Below are positions 28,130 to 36,867 of a DNA stretch of 64,000 bases, piece by piece (within the stretch, counting starts at the first letter, position 1; each line of letters begins with the position of its first letter). Source of the DNA: Variovorax paradoxus (GTDB lineage Bacteria; Pseudomonadota; Gammaproteobacteria; Burkholderiales; Burkholderiaceae_C). The stretch lies in NCBI RefSeq assembly GCF_009755665.1, contig NZ_CP046622.1, positions 3,782,001 through 3,846,000 on the forward strand, read 5' to 3'. The translations under genes and the position numbers were made by a program. The notes beneath the pieces are model-generated. The model had not been told where the DNA came from and ran no database searches. It was given only the letters and a program-made list of their open reading frames with translations.

Positions 28130-29086
28130 CTAGGCGAGCAAGGCCGCGTAGCGCGACAGGTCGACATTGCCGCCGCTGATCACGATGCCGACCCGCTGCC
28201 CCGCGATGGCCTCGCGTGCCGCGATGGCGCCCGCAAACGCAAGGCAACCCGTCGGCTCCACCACCATCTTCATGCGCTCCGCAAAGAAGCGCATCGCTTC
28301 GACGAGCTGGTCGTCCGTCACGGTGAAGATGTCGTTCACGTCGCGCTTGATGATGCCGAAGGTGTATTCGCCCAGATGCTGCGTCTGCGCGCCGTCGGCA
28401 ATGGTCTTGGGCGTTTCGATGTGCACGATCTTTCCCGCTTGGAACGATTGCTGGCCGTCGTTGCCGGCTTCGGGCTCCACACCGTAGACCTTGCAACCGG
28501 GCGCCAGCGCACGTGCCGACAACGCCGAGCCCGACAGCAGCCCGCCGCCCCCCAAACACACGAACAGGTGGTCGAGCGGACCGGTTTCCTCGATCAGCTC
28601 CTTCACCGCCGTGCCCTGCCCCGTGAGCACGTCGGGGTGGTCGTAGGGCGGAATCATCGTCATGCCGCGCTCCTGCGCGAGCCGCCTGGTCAGCGCCTCG
28701 CGGTCTTCCGTGAAACGGTCGTACATCACCACTTCGGCGCCGTAGCCCTTTGTGGCCGCCACCTTCGCGGCGGGTGCGTCCTTGGGCATGACGATCACCG
28801 CGGGCATTGACAACAACCGCGCCGAGAGCGCAATCGCCTGCGCGTGGTTGCCCGAAGAAAACGCGATCACGCCACCCTTGCGCTGCGTAGCGTCGAATTT
28901 CGAGAGCGCATTGAAGGCGCCGCGAAACTTGAAGGCGCCCATGCGCTGGAAGTTCTCGCACTTGAAGAAGAACCGGGCGCCCCATTGCTCGTCGGCAGTG
29001 GTCGAACGCAGCAGAGGCGTGCGATGGGCGTGGCCTTCGAGCCGCGCGGCCGCGGCAATGACGTCGTCGTAGGTGGGTAGTTGCAT
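28130..29086 (-). CDS. Threonine/serine dehydratase-like PLP enzyme
   Basis: The 318-residue fold-type II PLP enzyme has the cofactor lysine Lys53 in AFKFRGAFNAL, SSGNHAQAIALSA, and the phosphate-binding glycine loop CLGGGGLLSG. It lacks the C-terminal ACT regulatory domain of biosynthetic IlvA, so it is a catabolic dehydratase or a serine racemase/threo-3-hydroxyaspartate ammonia-lyase type. It is divergent from the GntR gene and could belong to the same catabolic cluster. It ends 9 bases from the convergent ABC ATPase stop. Confidence 0.88.
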   Translation of the reverse strand: MQLPTYDDVIAAAARLEGHAHRTPLLRSTTADEQWGARFFFKCENFQRMGAFKFRGAFNALSKFDATQRKGGVIAFSSGNHAQAIALSARLLSMPAVIVMPKDAPAAKVAATKGYGAEVVMYDRFTEDREALTRRLAQERGMTMIPPYDHPDVLTGQGTAVKELIEETGPLDHLFVCLGGGGLLSGSALSARALAPGCKVYGVEPEAGNDGQQSFQAGKIVHIETPKTIADGAQTQHLGEYTFGIIKRDVNDIFTVTDDQLVEAMRFFAERMKMVVEPTGCLAFAGAIAAREAIAGQRVGIVISGGNVDLSRYAALLA

Positions 29087-29167
29087 GCGCCGAGCTTAGC
29101 GGCGGCTTACGTTTTTTTGCAGGGCCGATGGGTAAAAACCCGGGATACGCCGGGCCCGCAGCTTTGT

Positions 29168-29183
29168 ACTCTGTATACAGAGT
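29168..29183. promoter_or_regulatory. Candidate GntR operator (perfect 16-bp palindrome)
   Basis: ACTCTGTATACAGAGT is a perfect palindrome located 17 bases before the gntR start and in the space shared with the divergent dehydratase. A GTATAC centre with flanking symmetric bases is typical of FCD-type GntR operators, so autoregulation of the gntR-dioxygenase-oxidoreductase operon is likely. Confidence 0.72.
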
Positions 29184-29200
29184 TCAGAGAAAGACGATCC

Positions 29201-29914
29201 ATGCCAGCCCACCTCGTCAGCATCGAAGCCTCGCCCGACCTCGTCGACCAGGTCTACCGCGCCCTTCTCGGCGCCATCAGCAGCGGTTCGCTCGCGCCGG
29301 GCGAACGCATCACGCAGGAAGACATTGCGCAGCGCCTCTCGGTGTCGCGCCAGCCGGTGCTGCAGGCGCTGCGTTTGCTCAAGAAAGACGGCTTCGTGCT
29401 CGATGCCCCGGGCCGGGGCGTACTGGTGGCGCCGCTCGATGCCGAGTGGATGCGCAAGGTCTACCAGGTGCGCGGCGCACTCGACGTGCTGGCCGCACGG
29501 CTGGCGGCGGGCCAGCGCTTTCGCATCGACCCCAAATTGATGGAGCGCGGCCGGCGCGCAGCACGCGGGCGCAATGTCGAAGCCATGATCGACGCCGACA
29601 TGGCTTTTCATGAGGCCATCTACAAGGCGTCCGGCAATCCGCTCATCGGCCAGAGCGCCGGCCAGCATTGGCGCCACCTGCGCCGCGCCATGGGTGCGGT
29701 GCTGCAGGCCGAGCCGCAGCGCGAATCGCTATGGGACGAGCACCAGGCCATTGCCGACGCCATTGCCGCTGGCAACGCACAACGTGCCGCGCAGTTGAGC
29801 GAGGAGCATGTTGCGCAAGCCAGCGAAGCGTTGAGCCAGCGGCTCGCGCAGCAGCTGGCGCGCAGCGCATCGCCCACCCATCACACCAACCACCGCAAAG
29901 GAGACAAGGCATGA
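29201..29914 (+). CDS. GntR family (FCD domain) transcriptional regulator
   Basis: The 237-residue regulator has an N-terminal winged helix-turn-helix (about 12-75, with ITQEDIAQRLSVSRQPVLQAL). The C-terminal FCD-type helical ligand domain carries acidic and His residues in DADMAFHEAIY and HWRHLR that could bind a metal. The start at 29201 excludes an upstream segment without family similarity. Its stop overlaps the dioxygenase start (ATGA), so it heads a three-gene operon, and a perfect palindrome precedes it. Confidence 0.92.
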   Translation: MPAHLVSIEASPDLVDQVYRALLGAISSGSLAPGERITQEDIAQRLSVSRQPVLQALRLLKKDGFVLDAPGRGVLVAPLDAEWMRKVYQVRGALDVLAARLAAGQRFRIDPKLMERGRRAARGRNVEAMIDADMAFHEAIYKASGNPLIGQSAGQHWRHLRRAMGAVLQAEPQRESLWDEHQAIADAIAAGNAQRAAQLSEEHVAQASEALSQRLAQQLARSASPTHHTNHRKGDKA

Positions 29915-30786
29915 AGTTGAGCCCCGACCAGCGCGCGCAATTCGAGCGCGACGGCTACCTGTTCTTCCCCGGCCATTTTTCACCCGAAGAGACAAAGGTG
30001 TTGACCGATGCGGTGCCCGAGCTCTACAGCCGGCGCGAAGCCTTCAACGTGCGCGAAAAGGGCTCGGATGCCGTGCGCACGAACTTTGCCGCGCACCTGA
30101 TCAGCGAGCCCTTCGCCCGGCTGGCGCGGCATCCGCGCATGGTGGAGCCGGTGATGGATCTGTTCGAAGAACAGGTCTACATGCACCAGTTCAAGATCAA
30201 CGGCAAGATGGCCTTCGAAGGCGACGTGTGGCAGTGGCACCAGGACTACGGCACCTGGCTCAACGACGACCTGATGCCCACCGAGCGTGCGATGAACGTC
30301 GCCATTTTTCTGGACGACGTGAACGAGCACAACGGCCCGCTGATGTTCATTCCGGGCAGCCACCGCAAGGGCGTGGTCGATGCGAAGCATGACCTCACGA
30401 CCACGAGCTACCCGCTCTGGACGGTCGACAACGACCTGATCCGCCAACTGGTAGACCGTGCCGGCGGCAAGCAGGGTGGCATCGTCTCGCCCAAGGGCCC
30501 CGCCGGTTCGATGATCCTCTTCCACAGCTGCCTCGTGCATGCATCGGGCAGCAACCTTTCGCCTTTCAACCGCGTGGCCGTGTACCTGAGCCTGTGCGCC
30601 GTCAGCAACCATATCCGGCGCCACAAGCGGCCCGAGTACATCGCGCACCGGGACTTCACGCCCATCGAAATGCTGCCCGACGATTGCCTGCTGAAGCCCT
30701 ACCCGGTCGAGGTGCCGTGGAAGAACGGCCTGCCCGAAAGCGCGCTGCAGACTTCGCTCGAAACTCTCGACGCCGTGGAGGCCTGA
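29911..30786 (+). CDS. Phytanoyl-CoA dioxygenase (PhyH/EctD-like) family protein
   Basis: This is a 291-residue Fe(II)/2-oxoglutarate oxygenase. The iron ligands are probably His110 and Asp112 in WQWHQDYGTW and His210 in SCLVHASGSN. Arg221 is a candidate 2-oxoglutarate anchor. NGPLMFIPGSHRKG and the SGSNLSPFNR end resemble ectoine hydroxylase, but the EctD-specific signature is not complete and no ectABC genes are nearby. The likely role is hydroxylation of a small polar metabolite. AAAGGAG precedes the start, and it is coupled to gntR and to the SAF-domain oxidoreductase. Confidence 0.88.
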   Translation: MKLSPDQRAQFERDGYLFFPGHFSPEETKVLTDAVPELYSRREAFNVREKGSDAVRTNFAAHLISEPFARLARHPRMVEPVMDLFEEQVYMHQFKINGKMAFEGDVWQWHQDYGTWLNDDLMPTERAMNVAIFLDDVNEHNGPLMFIPGSHRKGVVDAKHDLTTTSYPLWTVDNDLIRQLVDRAGGKQGGIVSPKGPAGSMILFHSCLVHASGSNLSPFNRVAVYLSLCAVSNHIRRHKRPEYIAHRDFTPIEMLPDDCLLKPYPVEVPWKNGLPESALQTSLETLDAVEA

Positions 30787-30790
30787 TCTC

Positions 30791-32152
30791 ATGAGCCTCT
30801 ACACCCGCCTGCAGCAGCGCGCCGCCGAAGGCCGCCCCATCCGTATCGGCCTGATCGGCGCCGGCAAGTTCGGCTCGATGTATCTCGCGCAGATTCCGCG
30901 CACGCCCGGCGTGCAGCTGGTTGCCATTGCCGACCTCTCGCCCGCCGCCGCACGCGCCAACCTCGAACGGGTCGGCTGGCAGGCCGAGCGCACCGCAGCG
31001 GACTCGGTGCAGCAAGCGCTGAAGACCGGCAGCACATGGATTACCGACGACTGGCAAGCGGTGACGCGCGAGCCTTCCATCGACATCGTGGTCGAGTGCA
31101 CCGGCAATCCGGTGGCGGCGGTCGACCATTGCCTGGATGCCTTTGCGCACGGCAAGCACGTGGTGAACGTGACCGTTGAAGCCGACGCCTTCTGCGGGCC
31201 GCTGCTCGCGCGCAAGGCGCAGCAGGCGAGTGTGATCTATTCGCTGGCCTTCGGCGACCAGCCCGCGCTCATCTGCGACCTGGTGGACTGGGCGCGCACC
31301 TGCGGCTTTCCCGTGGTGGCTGCCGGACGCGGCCACAAGTGGCTGCCGCACTTCACCGAATCGACGCCGGAAACCGTGTGGGGCAACTACGGCCTCACGC
31401 CCGAACAGGCGCGGCGCGGCGGGCTCAACCCGAAAATGTTCAACAGCTTTCTCGACGGCTCCAAGCCTTCGATAGAAAGCTCGGCCGTGGCCAATGCCAC
31501 CGGCCTCACGGTGCCTTCGGACGGCCTGCTCTACCCGCCCGCGAGCGTGGAAGACATCCCGTTCGTCACACGCCCGCAGAGCGAAGGCGGCGTGCTGGAG
31601 CGCAAGGGCATGGTCGAGGTGATTTCATCGCTCGAAGCCAATGGGCGAAAGATTCCCTACGACATCCGCATGGGCGTGTGGGTCACGGTCGAGGCCGAGA
31701 CCGACTACATCAAGAACTGCTTCGAGGAATACAACGCACACACCGACCCGAGCGGCCGCTACTTCACGCTCTACAAGCGCTGGCACCTCATCGGCCTGGA
31801 GGTCGGCATGTCGGTGGCAAGCGTGGCCTTGCGCGGCGAGCCTACGGGCGTTGCCACCTGCTGGAACGCCGACGTGGTCGCCACCGCCAAGCGCGACCTC
31901 GCGCCCGGCGAAACGCTCGACGGCGAAGGCGGCTACACCGTCTGGGGCAAGCTGCTGCCGGCCGAGCGCTCCATGCGGCTGGGCGGCCTGCCGCTCGGGC
32001 TCGCGCACAACGTCAAGCTGGTGCGCGCGGTGAAGAAAGGCCAGAGCCTTTGCTGGGCCGACGTGGCCATGGACACATCGACCCATGCCTACCAGCTTCG
32101 CGCCGAGCTGGAGGCCATGTTTGCGCCCTCCACGCATGCTCAGGCGGCCTAG
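30791..32152 (+). CDS. Homoserine dehydrogenase-like oxidoreductase with C-terminal SAF domain
   Basis: The 453-residue protein has an N-terminal NAD(P)-binding fold (IGLIGAGKFGS, residues about 19-29) and a middle region similar to homoserine dehydrogenase (VVECTGNP, GKHVVNVTVEADAF). A C-terminal SAF domain follows at about 370-440, like the one in sugar-acid dehydratases and FlgA. It is often misnamed a flagellar protein because of SAF. Four bases after the dioxygenase gene, it completes the GntR operon. I infer a catabolic oxidation; the substrate is unknown. Confidence 0.87.
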   Translation: MSLYTRLQQRAAEGRPIRIGLIGAGKFGSMYLAQIPRTPGVQLVAIADLSPAAARANLERVGWQAERTAADSVQQALKTGSTWITDDWQAVTREPSIDIVVECTGNPVAAVDHCLDAFAHGKHVVNVTVEADAFCGPLLARKAQQASVIYSLAFGDQPALICDLVDWARTCGFPVVAAGRGHKWLPHFTESTPETVWGNYGLTPEQARRGGLNPKMFNSFLDGSKPSIESSAVANATGLTVPSDGLLYPPASVEDIPFVTRPQSEGGVLERKGMVEVISSLEANGRKIPYDIRMGVWVTVEAETDYIKNCFEEYNAHTDPSGRYFTLYKRWHLIGLEVGMSVASVALRGEPTGVATCWNADVVATAKRDLAPGETLDGEGGYTVWGKLLPAERSMRLGGLPLGLAHNVKLVRAVKKGQSLCWADVAMDTSTHAYQLRAELEAMFAPSTHAQAA

Positions 32153-32254
32153 CGGATCCGCGGATTTCATCCGCGCGCGGCCCTTGGCTTTTGCCATTGC
32201 GCCGGCGCATTTTTAGGGAAAGAATTAATTGTTCGGCATGCAGTACGCATGTCG

Positions 32255-32279
32255 AAATGACTGGCTGCGAGCCGTCATT
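32255..32279. promoter_or_regulatory. Hairpin in the sigma-factor leader region
   Basis: The spacer 32153-32327 contains an AT-rich stretch near 32215-32230. It also contains an AATGAC-t-GGCT...AGCC-GTCATT hairpin with one bulge and a three-base loop. It precedes a good ribosome site and the 14-codon leader ORF. No T-tract follows, so it is more likely a 5' leader element or operator than a terminator. Confidence 0.4.
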
Positions 32280-32327
32280 GTGGTGAGCAATCTTGCTCGG
32301 CGAGCTTGTCCTCGACGGAGAAACACC

Positions 32328-32372
32328 ATGCAATTCAGCTTCTGTGCAACTGGAACTCCGGGCGCACCGTGA
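32328..32372 (+). CDS. 14-codon leader ORF overlapping the sigma factor start
   Basis: A short ORF starting MQFSFCATG has an excellent ribosome site (ACGGAG, seven bases before ATG). It ends in TGA that overlaps the GTG start of the sigma factor gene (GTGA). The sigma start itself has no visible ribosome site, so translation may depend on this leader. It could be a coupling peptide, a chance ORF, or the remnant N-terminus of a deleted upstream gene. Confidence 0.45.
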   Translation: MQFSFCATGTPGAP

Positions 32373-33601
32373 ACGAACTGGCGGCTCCCCGAGCCGCCGA
32401 GCGGGCGGCGCGTGAATCGTATGGGCGGTTGCTCGCGATTCTTTCAGCGCGCACGCATGACATCGCCGCATCGGAAAACGCACTCGCGCAAGCCTTTGCA
32501 CGGGCTCTCGAACGCTGGCCCGCCGACGGCATTCCCGAGCAGCCGGACGCCTGGCTGCTGAGCGTGGCGCGGCACCGCAAGCTCGACGCCTGGCGCCACA
32601 GCCGCATCCAGGACGCCGCCGCGCAGGCCCTGCTGCTGCTGGCCGGCGAGGTCGATGTGGGCACGGTCGACGGCACCGCCGTGCCGGACGAGCGCCTGCG
32701 GCTGCTCTTCGTCTGCGCGCATCCGGCCATCGACGCCACCGCCCGCGCGCCGCTCATGCTGCAGGTTGTGCTCGGGCTCGATGCAGCCCGCATGGCGGGG
32801 GCGTTCCTCACTTCGCCTTCCACGCTCGGCCAGCGGCTGGTGCGAGCCAAGGCGCGCATCCGCAGCGCGGGCATTTCTTTCGAGTATCCCGAAGCACGCG
32901 AACTGCCGCTGCGCTTGCAGGACGTGCTCCAAGGCATCCATGCCGCCTACGGCAACGGCTGGGACGACGTCGATGGCGCGGACACCCTGCCCCGCGGCCT
33001 TGCCGCCGAAGCCATCGAGCTCGGCCGCACGCTGTGCGCACTGATGCCGAACGAGCCCGAGCCGCTGGGCCTTCTCGCTCTGATGCTGTTCTGCCAGAGC
33101 CGGGCGGGGGCGCGGCTCAACGATGCCGGCGCCTATGTACCGCTCGACCAGCAGGACACGGCGCGCTGGGATCCGGACCTGCTTGCACAGGCCGAGCAGC
33201 ACCTGCGGCAAGCGTCGAGCAGGAATATTTCCGGCGCCTGCCAACTGGAGGCCGCCATCCAGTCGGCCCATTGCGAGCGCCGCGTCGGCGCGCCGGTGGC
33301 GCCCGAAGCAATGGTTGCGCTGTACGACAACCTGCTGGCGCTGCGCCCCAGCCTGGGCGCCCAGGTGAGCCGCGCCTGCGCCCTCGCCAAAGCGCGCGGC
33401 CACGACGTCGGCCTGCAGGCGCTCGACGCCATTGCGGCCGGCGAGGTAGCGAGCTACCAGCCCTTCTGGGCGGCGCGCGGCCACCTGCTCTCGGCAGGCG
33501 GCGCCCGTGCTGCCGCGCGCCAGGCCTTCGATCGCGCGATCGGCCTGAGCACGAGCGCGGCGGTGCGCGCGTATCTCAACGGGACGTCCGAGCGGCTCTG
33601 A
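32369..33601 (+). CDS. ECF42-type RNA polymerase sigma factor (DUF6596 C-terminal domain)
   Basis: The 410-residue protein has shortened sigma2 and sigma4 regions (ALERWPADGIPEQPDAWLLSVARHRKLDAWR; a C-terminal sigma4 helix with FLTSPSTLGQRLVRAKARIR, each split here for length). A long TPR-like extension follows, with the family hallmark LALMLFCQSRAGAR followed by GAYVPLDQQDTARWD. ECF42 factors are normally encoded beside YCII/DGPF-domain genes, but none is adjacent. The start is uncertain: GTG 32369 overlaps the leader ORF stop, and TTG 32306 is an alternative in frame. Confidence 0.82.
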   Translation: MNELAAPRAAERAARESYGRLLAILSARTHDIAASENALAQAFARALERWPADGIPEQPDAWLLSVARHRKLDAWRHSRIQDAAAQALLLLAGEVDVGTVDGTAVPDERLRLLFVCAHPAIDATARAPLMLQVVLGLDAARMAGAFLTSPSTLGQRLVRAKARIRSAGISFEYPEARELPLRLQDVLQGIHAAYGNGWDDVDGADTLPRGLAAEAIELGRTLCALMPNEPEPLGLLALMLFCQSRAGARLNDAGAYVPLDQQDTARWDPDLLAQAEQHLRQASSRNISGACQLEAAIQSAHCERRVGAPVAPEAMVALYDNLLALRPSLGAQVSRACALAKARGHDVGLQALDAIAAGEVASYQPFWAARGHLLSAGGARAAARQAFDRAIGLSTSAAVRAYLNGTSERL

Positions 33602-33629
33602 TTTTTCTGCGCGCGGCCACAATGGCGGC

Positions 33630-36236
33630 ATGCGCGCCTTGCTCACCACCTTCTCATGGCAGGAACTGCGCCACCACCCCTGGCGCAACGCCGCGGCCGT
33701 ATTGGCCGTGATGCTGGGCGTGGCGCTCGCGTTCTCGGTGCAGCTGATCAACGCGTCGGCCCTCGACGAGTTCTCGAGCGCCGTAAGGTCGGTCAACGGC
33801 CAGCCGGACCTCGAAGTGCGCGCCGTGCAGGGCAGCTTCGATGAAGCGGTGTTCGGGCGCCTCGCGCAGCATCCGCAGGTGACGCTGGCGAGCCCGGTGC
33901 TCGAGTTCCAGGGCCTCGCATTGGCCGGCGAACGACAAGTGCCGATTCGCGTGATCGGCGTCGACGCGCTGGCCTTGCCGGCCATTGCACCGGCGCTGAT
34001 GCCGCAGCCCCGCAAGAATGCCGATCGCTTCGCGATACTGGTGCCGGGCCATGTGTTTCTGAACGCCGCGGCGCGCAATGTGCTGGGCCTGCCCGCACAG
34101 GCGGCCGAAGACCGTGCCGAGACGGTGGAATTGCGCAGCGGCGGCGCCTGGCAACGGCTCGAAGTGGCGGGCCATGTCGCCGCCACCGGCACCGCGCTCG
34201 CCGTGATGGATATCGGGGCTGCGCAAGACCTGTTCGACAAAGCGGGCCAGCTCAGCCGCGTCGACTTGAGGCTTGCTCCTGGCACAGACCGGGCGGCCTT
34301 CATCGCATCGCTGCAGCGCGCCCCAGGCTGGCCCGCGGGCTTGCAGTTTGCAGAGCCCGGCGATGCTGCCGAACGCGTGAGCAATCTCTCGCGCGCCTAC
34401 CGCGTCAACCTGACGGTGCTGGCGCTGGTGGCGCTTTTTACCGGCGCGTTCCTGGTGTTCTCGGTGCTGGCGCTCAGCGTTGCCAAGCGCGCACAGCAGT
34501 TCGCTCTGCTCGGCGTGCTGGGCCTGACGCCGCGCGAGCGGCTCCGGCTGGTGCTGGCGGAGTCGTTCGTGCTTGGCCTGATAGGAAGCGCCGCCGGGCT
34601 GGCGCTGGGCACGGCGCTCGCGGCTTTCGCGCTGCGCGTGCTGGGCGGTGACCTGGGCGGCGGCTATTTCCAGGGCGTGGCGCCCACGCTGCACTGGAGC
34701 GGCGGCTCGGCCCTCCTGTACGGCGGGCTCGGCGTGCTTGCGGCGCTGGTGGGCGGCTGGTGGCCCGCGCGCGCGGCACAGGCGCTGCCCGAGGCGCAAA
34801 CGCTCAAGGGCCTGGGCGCCGCGCCGGTCCAAAGCAAAAGCCATTGGCTCGCGCTCGGCCTTATTGCCGCAAGCGCGGCATTGGCCAACATGCCGGCCGT
34901 CGGAGGCATTCCGGTGGCGGCATATCTTTCGGTGGGTTGCCTGCTGGTGGGCGGCATCACCGCATTGCCCTGGCTGATTGCGCTGCTGTACGACCGCGTT
35001 GCACCCGCGTTTGCGCAGCGCGTGCTGCCGATGCTGGCCATCGAGCGCGCAAGGCGCATGCGCGGCACCGCAGCCGTGGCGGTCAGTGGCGTGGTCGCGA
35101 GCCTGAGCCTCGCAGTTGCACTCACGGTCATGGTCGCAAGCTTTCGCGATTCAGTGACGCGTTGGCTCGACGTGGTGCTGCCGGCCGACCTTTATCTTCG
35201 CGCCACGTCGAGCGGCCGCTCCGCGAATTCGGGCACCCAGAGCAGCAGCGATACCGCCACGTTTTCTGCGGCCTTCGTGCAGGCGCTGGCACAACTGCCC
35301 GGCGTGGAACGCACCGGCACGCTGCGCACCCGCTCGTTGCAGCTGGACCCTGCGCAACCCGCCGTCACGCTGATCGCGCGAAGCCTCGAGGGTGGCGCCG
35401 CGCAGGCACTGCCGCTGGTGGGCCTTTCGCTGCCGGTACCTGCCGGGCAGATCGGCATCTACGTGAGCGAACCGATGGTGGAGCTGTATGGCGCCAAGCC
35501 GGGCGCGCTGTTTGCGCCGCTCTCGAATGCGCTGGGCACCAGCGGGTCTGCGCCGGCTGCGGTCTTCGTGGCAGGCGTGTGGCGCGACTACGCGCGTCAG
35601 TTCGGCGCCATCACCATGGATGCGCGTGATTTCGAACGCCTGACGGGCGAGCGCGAAGTGAGCGACGTGTCGCTGTGGCTTGCGCCGGGCGCATCGGAGG
35701 GCGCGGTTCAGGCCGCCGTTCGCGAATTGGCGGCGCGCCAGCCGAGCGGAATTGACGGCTCCGGTTCGAGCATCGAGATTTCATCGGTCGGGCAGATCCG
35801 CGCGACCTCGCTGCGCATCTTCGACCGCAGCTTTGCGGTGACCTACTGGCTGCAGGCGGTGGCGATTGCCATCGGGCTCTTCGGCATTGCGGCGAGCTTC
35901 AGCGCGCAGGTGCTGGCAAGGCGCAAGGAGTTCGGGCTGCTCGCGCACCTGGGATTCACGCGGCGGCAGGTGCTGGCGGTGGTGGCGGGTGAAGGCGCGG
36001 CGTGGACGGCCATTGGTGCCGTGGCGGGGCTCTTGCTGGGGTTGGCGGTTTCGGTGGTGCTGGTGAAGGTGGTGAATCCGCAGAGCTTTCACTGGACCAT
36101 GGATTTGCTGGTGCCTTGGGGGAGGCTGGTGGTGCTGTGCGGCGCGGTGGTGGTGGCCGGCACTGTCACCGCCTGGCTGGCGGGACGGGCCGCGGCGGGC
36201 AAGGACGTGGTGCTCGCGGTGAAAGAGGACTGGTAA
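33630..36236 (+). CDS. FtsX-like permease, duplicated-domain ABC permease (AttFG-like)
   Basis: The 868-residue inner-membrane protein has one N-terminal membrane helix (about 20-42) and a large periplasmic domain. Three helices of the first FtsX domain follow (about 265-385), then a second set with another periplasmic domain and three C-terminal helices (about 735-860). This is a fused two-domain permease of the MacB/LolC superfamily. It has no ATPase next to it. The ATPase at 27470 and the AttH-like protein at 40557 are the usual companions of this permease type. Confidence 0.92.
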   Translation: MRALLTTFSWQELRHHPWRNAAAVLAVMLGVALAFSVQLINASALDEFSSAVRSVNGQPDLEVRAVQGSFDEAVFGRLAQHPQVTLASPVLEFQGLALAGERQVPIRVIGVDALALPAIAPALMPQPRKNADRFAILVPGHVFLNAAARNVLGLPAQAAEDRAETVELRSGGAWQRLEVAGHVAATGTALAVMDIGAAQDLFDKAGQLSRVDLRLAPGTDRAAFIASLQRAPGWPAGLQFAEPGDAAERVSNLSRAYRVNLTVLALVALFTGAFLVFSVLALSVAKRAQQFALLGVLGLTPRERLRLVLAESFVLGLIGSAAGLALGTALAAFALRVLGGDLGGGYFQGVAPTLHWSGGSALLYGGLGVLAALVGGWWPARAAQALPEAQTLKGLGAAPVQSKSHWLALGLIAASAALANMPAVGGIPVAAYLSVGCLLVGGITALPWLIALLYDRVAPAFAQRVLPMLAIERARRMRGTAAVAVSGVVASLSLAVALTVMVASFRDSVTRWLDVVLPADLYLRATSSGRSANSGTQSSSDTATFSAAFVQALAQLPGVERTGTLRTRSLQLDPAQPAVTLIARSLEGGAAQALPLVGLSLPVPAGQIGIYVSEPMVELYGAKPGALFAPLSNALGTSGSAPAAVFVAGVWRDYARQFGAITMDARDFERLTGEREVSDVSLWLAPGASEGAVQAAVRELAARQPSGIDGSGSSIEISSVGQIRATSLRIFDRSFAVTYWLQAVAIAIGLFGIAASFSAQVLARRKEFGLLAHLGFTRRQVLAVVAGEGAAWTAIGAVAGLLLGLAVSVVLVKVVNPQSFHWTMDLLVPWGRLVVLCGAVVVAGTVTAWLAGRAAAGKDVVLAVKEDW

Positions 36237-36282
36237 AGGGCGTTGGTTTGCTTGCCGATGGCGGGCCTGGTTTTTTTCCCGA

Positions 36283-36856
36283 GGCCGGGTCTCGCCCCGG
36301 CGGGCGACTCACTTTCTTTGCTTCGCCAAAGAAAGTAAGCAAAGAAAGGCGACCCCTACTGTCTGCGTCCCCTGCGCTGCGCTGCGGGGAAACCTGCGGT
36401 GCTCGACTCCGGCGGGGGTCCGCAGAACTCGCTTCGCTCAGACAGCTGCGGCCCTGATCCCGCCTCCATCTGCGCTCCTCGGCGCATACAGAAGGGGGGT
36501 GGGAGCGGGCGGCCTTCGCTTCGCTCGGCCCCAATACCAACAGCCCAACTCAATACCGATAGCCAATGCCAGCCACCGCAGGCGCGCAGCGCCTGCGGTG
36601 GCCTGGTGGCCGAGCGAAGCAAAGGCCCGTTCGGTTTCCAAGCCCCTCTGTATGCGCCGAGGAGCGGAGGGTTTCGCGGATCAGGGCTCGCAGCTGTTTG
36701 AGCGAAGCGAGTTCTGCGAGACCCCGCGAAAACCGAGCACCGCAGGTTGCCCGCAGCGAAGCGGAGGGTCGCAGACAGTGGGGTCGCCTTTTCTTTGCTT
36801 ACTTTCTTTTGGCGAAGCAAAAGAAAGTGAGTCCGCCGCCGGGCGGAATCCCGGCC
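36283..36856. repeat. 574-bp imperfect inverted repeat between convergent genes
   Basis: The whole 631-base gap between the permease stop and the convergent acylase stop is a long palindrome. Matching blocks share one axis at about 36569: 36283-36289 with 36850-36856, 36391-36405 with 36734-36748, 36421-36440 with 36699-36718 (20 identical bases), 36474-36492 with 36647-36665, and 36518-36530 with 36608-36620. Nested hairpins ACTTTCTTTG-cttcgc-CAAAGAAAGT (left) and the 11-bp version at 36801-36828 (right) occur inside the arms. Open frames inside have no domain and are structural by-products. Similar segments are, from memory, dispersed in many proteobacterial genomes. Confidence 0.85.
36572..36602. 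repeat. Central 14-bp stem hairpin of the palindrome
   Basis: A perfect 14-pair stem GCCACCGCAGGCGC with loop GCA and its complement lies near the middle of the long inverted repeat. Its centre is about 18 bases to the right of the repeat axis, so it is an independent hairpin inside the unpaired tip rather than the end of the arms. Confidence 0.8.
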
Positions 36857-36867
36857 CCGAAACCAAA

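Noticed and set aside
29911..30786. Ectoine hydroxylase (EctD).
   Set aside because: The iron-site region is similar, but the EctD signature is incomplete and no ectoine synthesis genes are present.
32444..34384. A 646-codon antisense frame across the sigma factor and permease starts.
   Set aside because: It crosses two well-supported plus-strand genes and shows no domain or start signal.
36356..36820. Open frames inside the long palindrome that could be called hypothetical proteins.
   Set aside because: The two strands give similar translations because the DNA is palindromic; there is no ribosome site or domain, so they reflect structure rather than coding.
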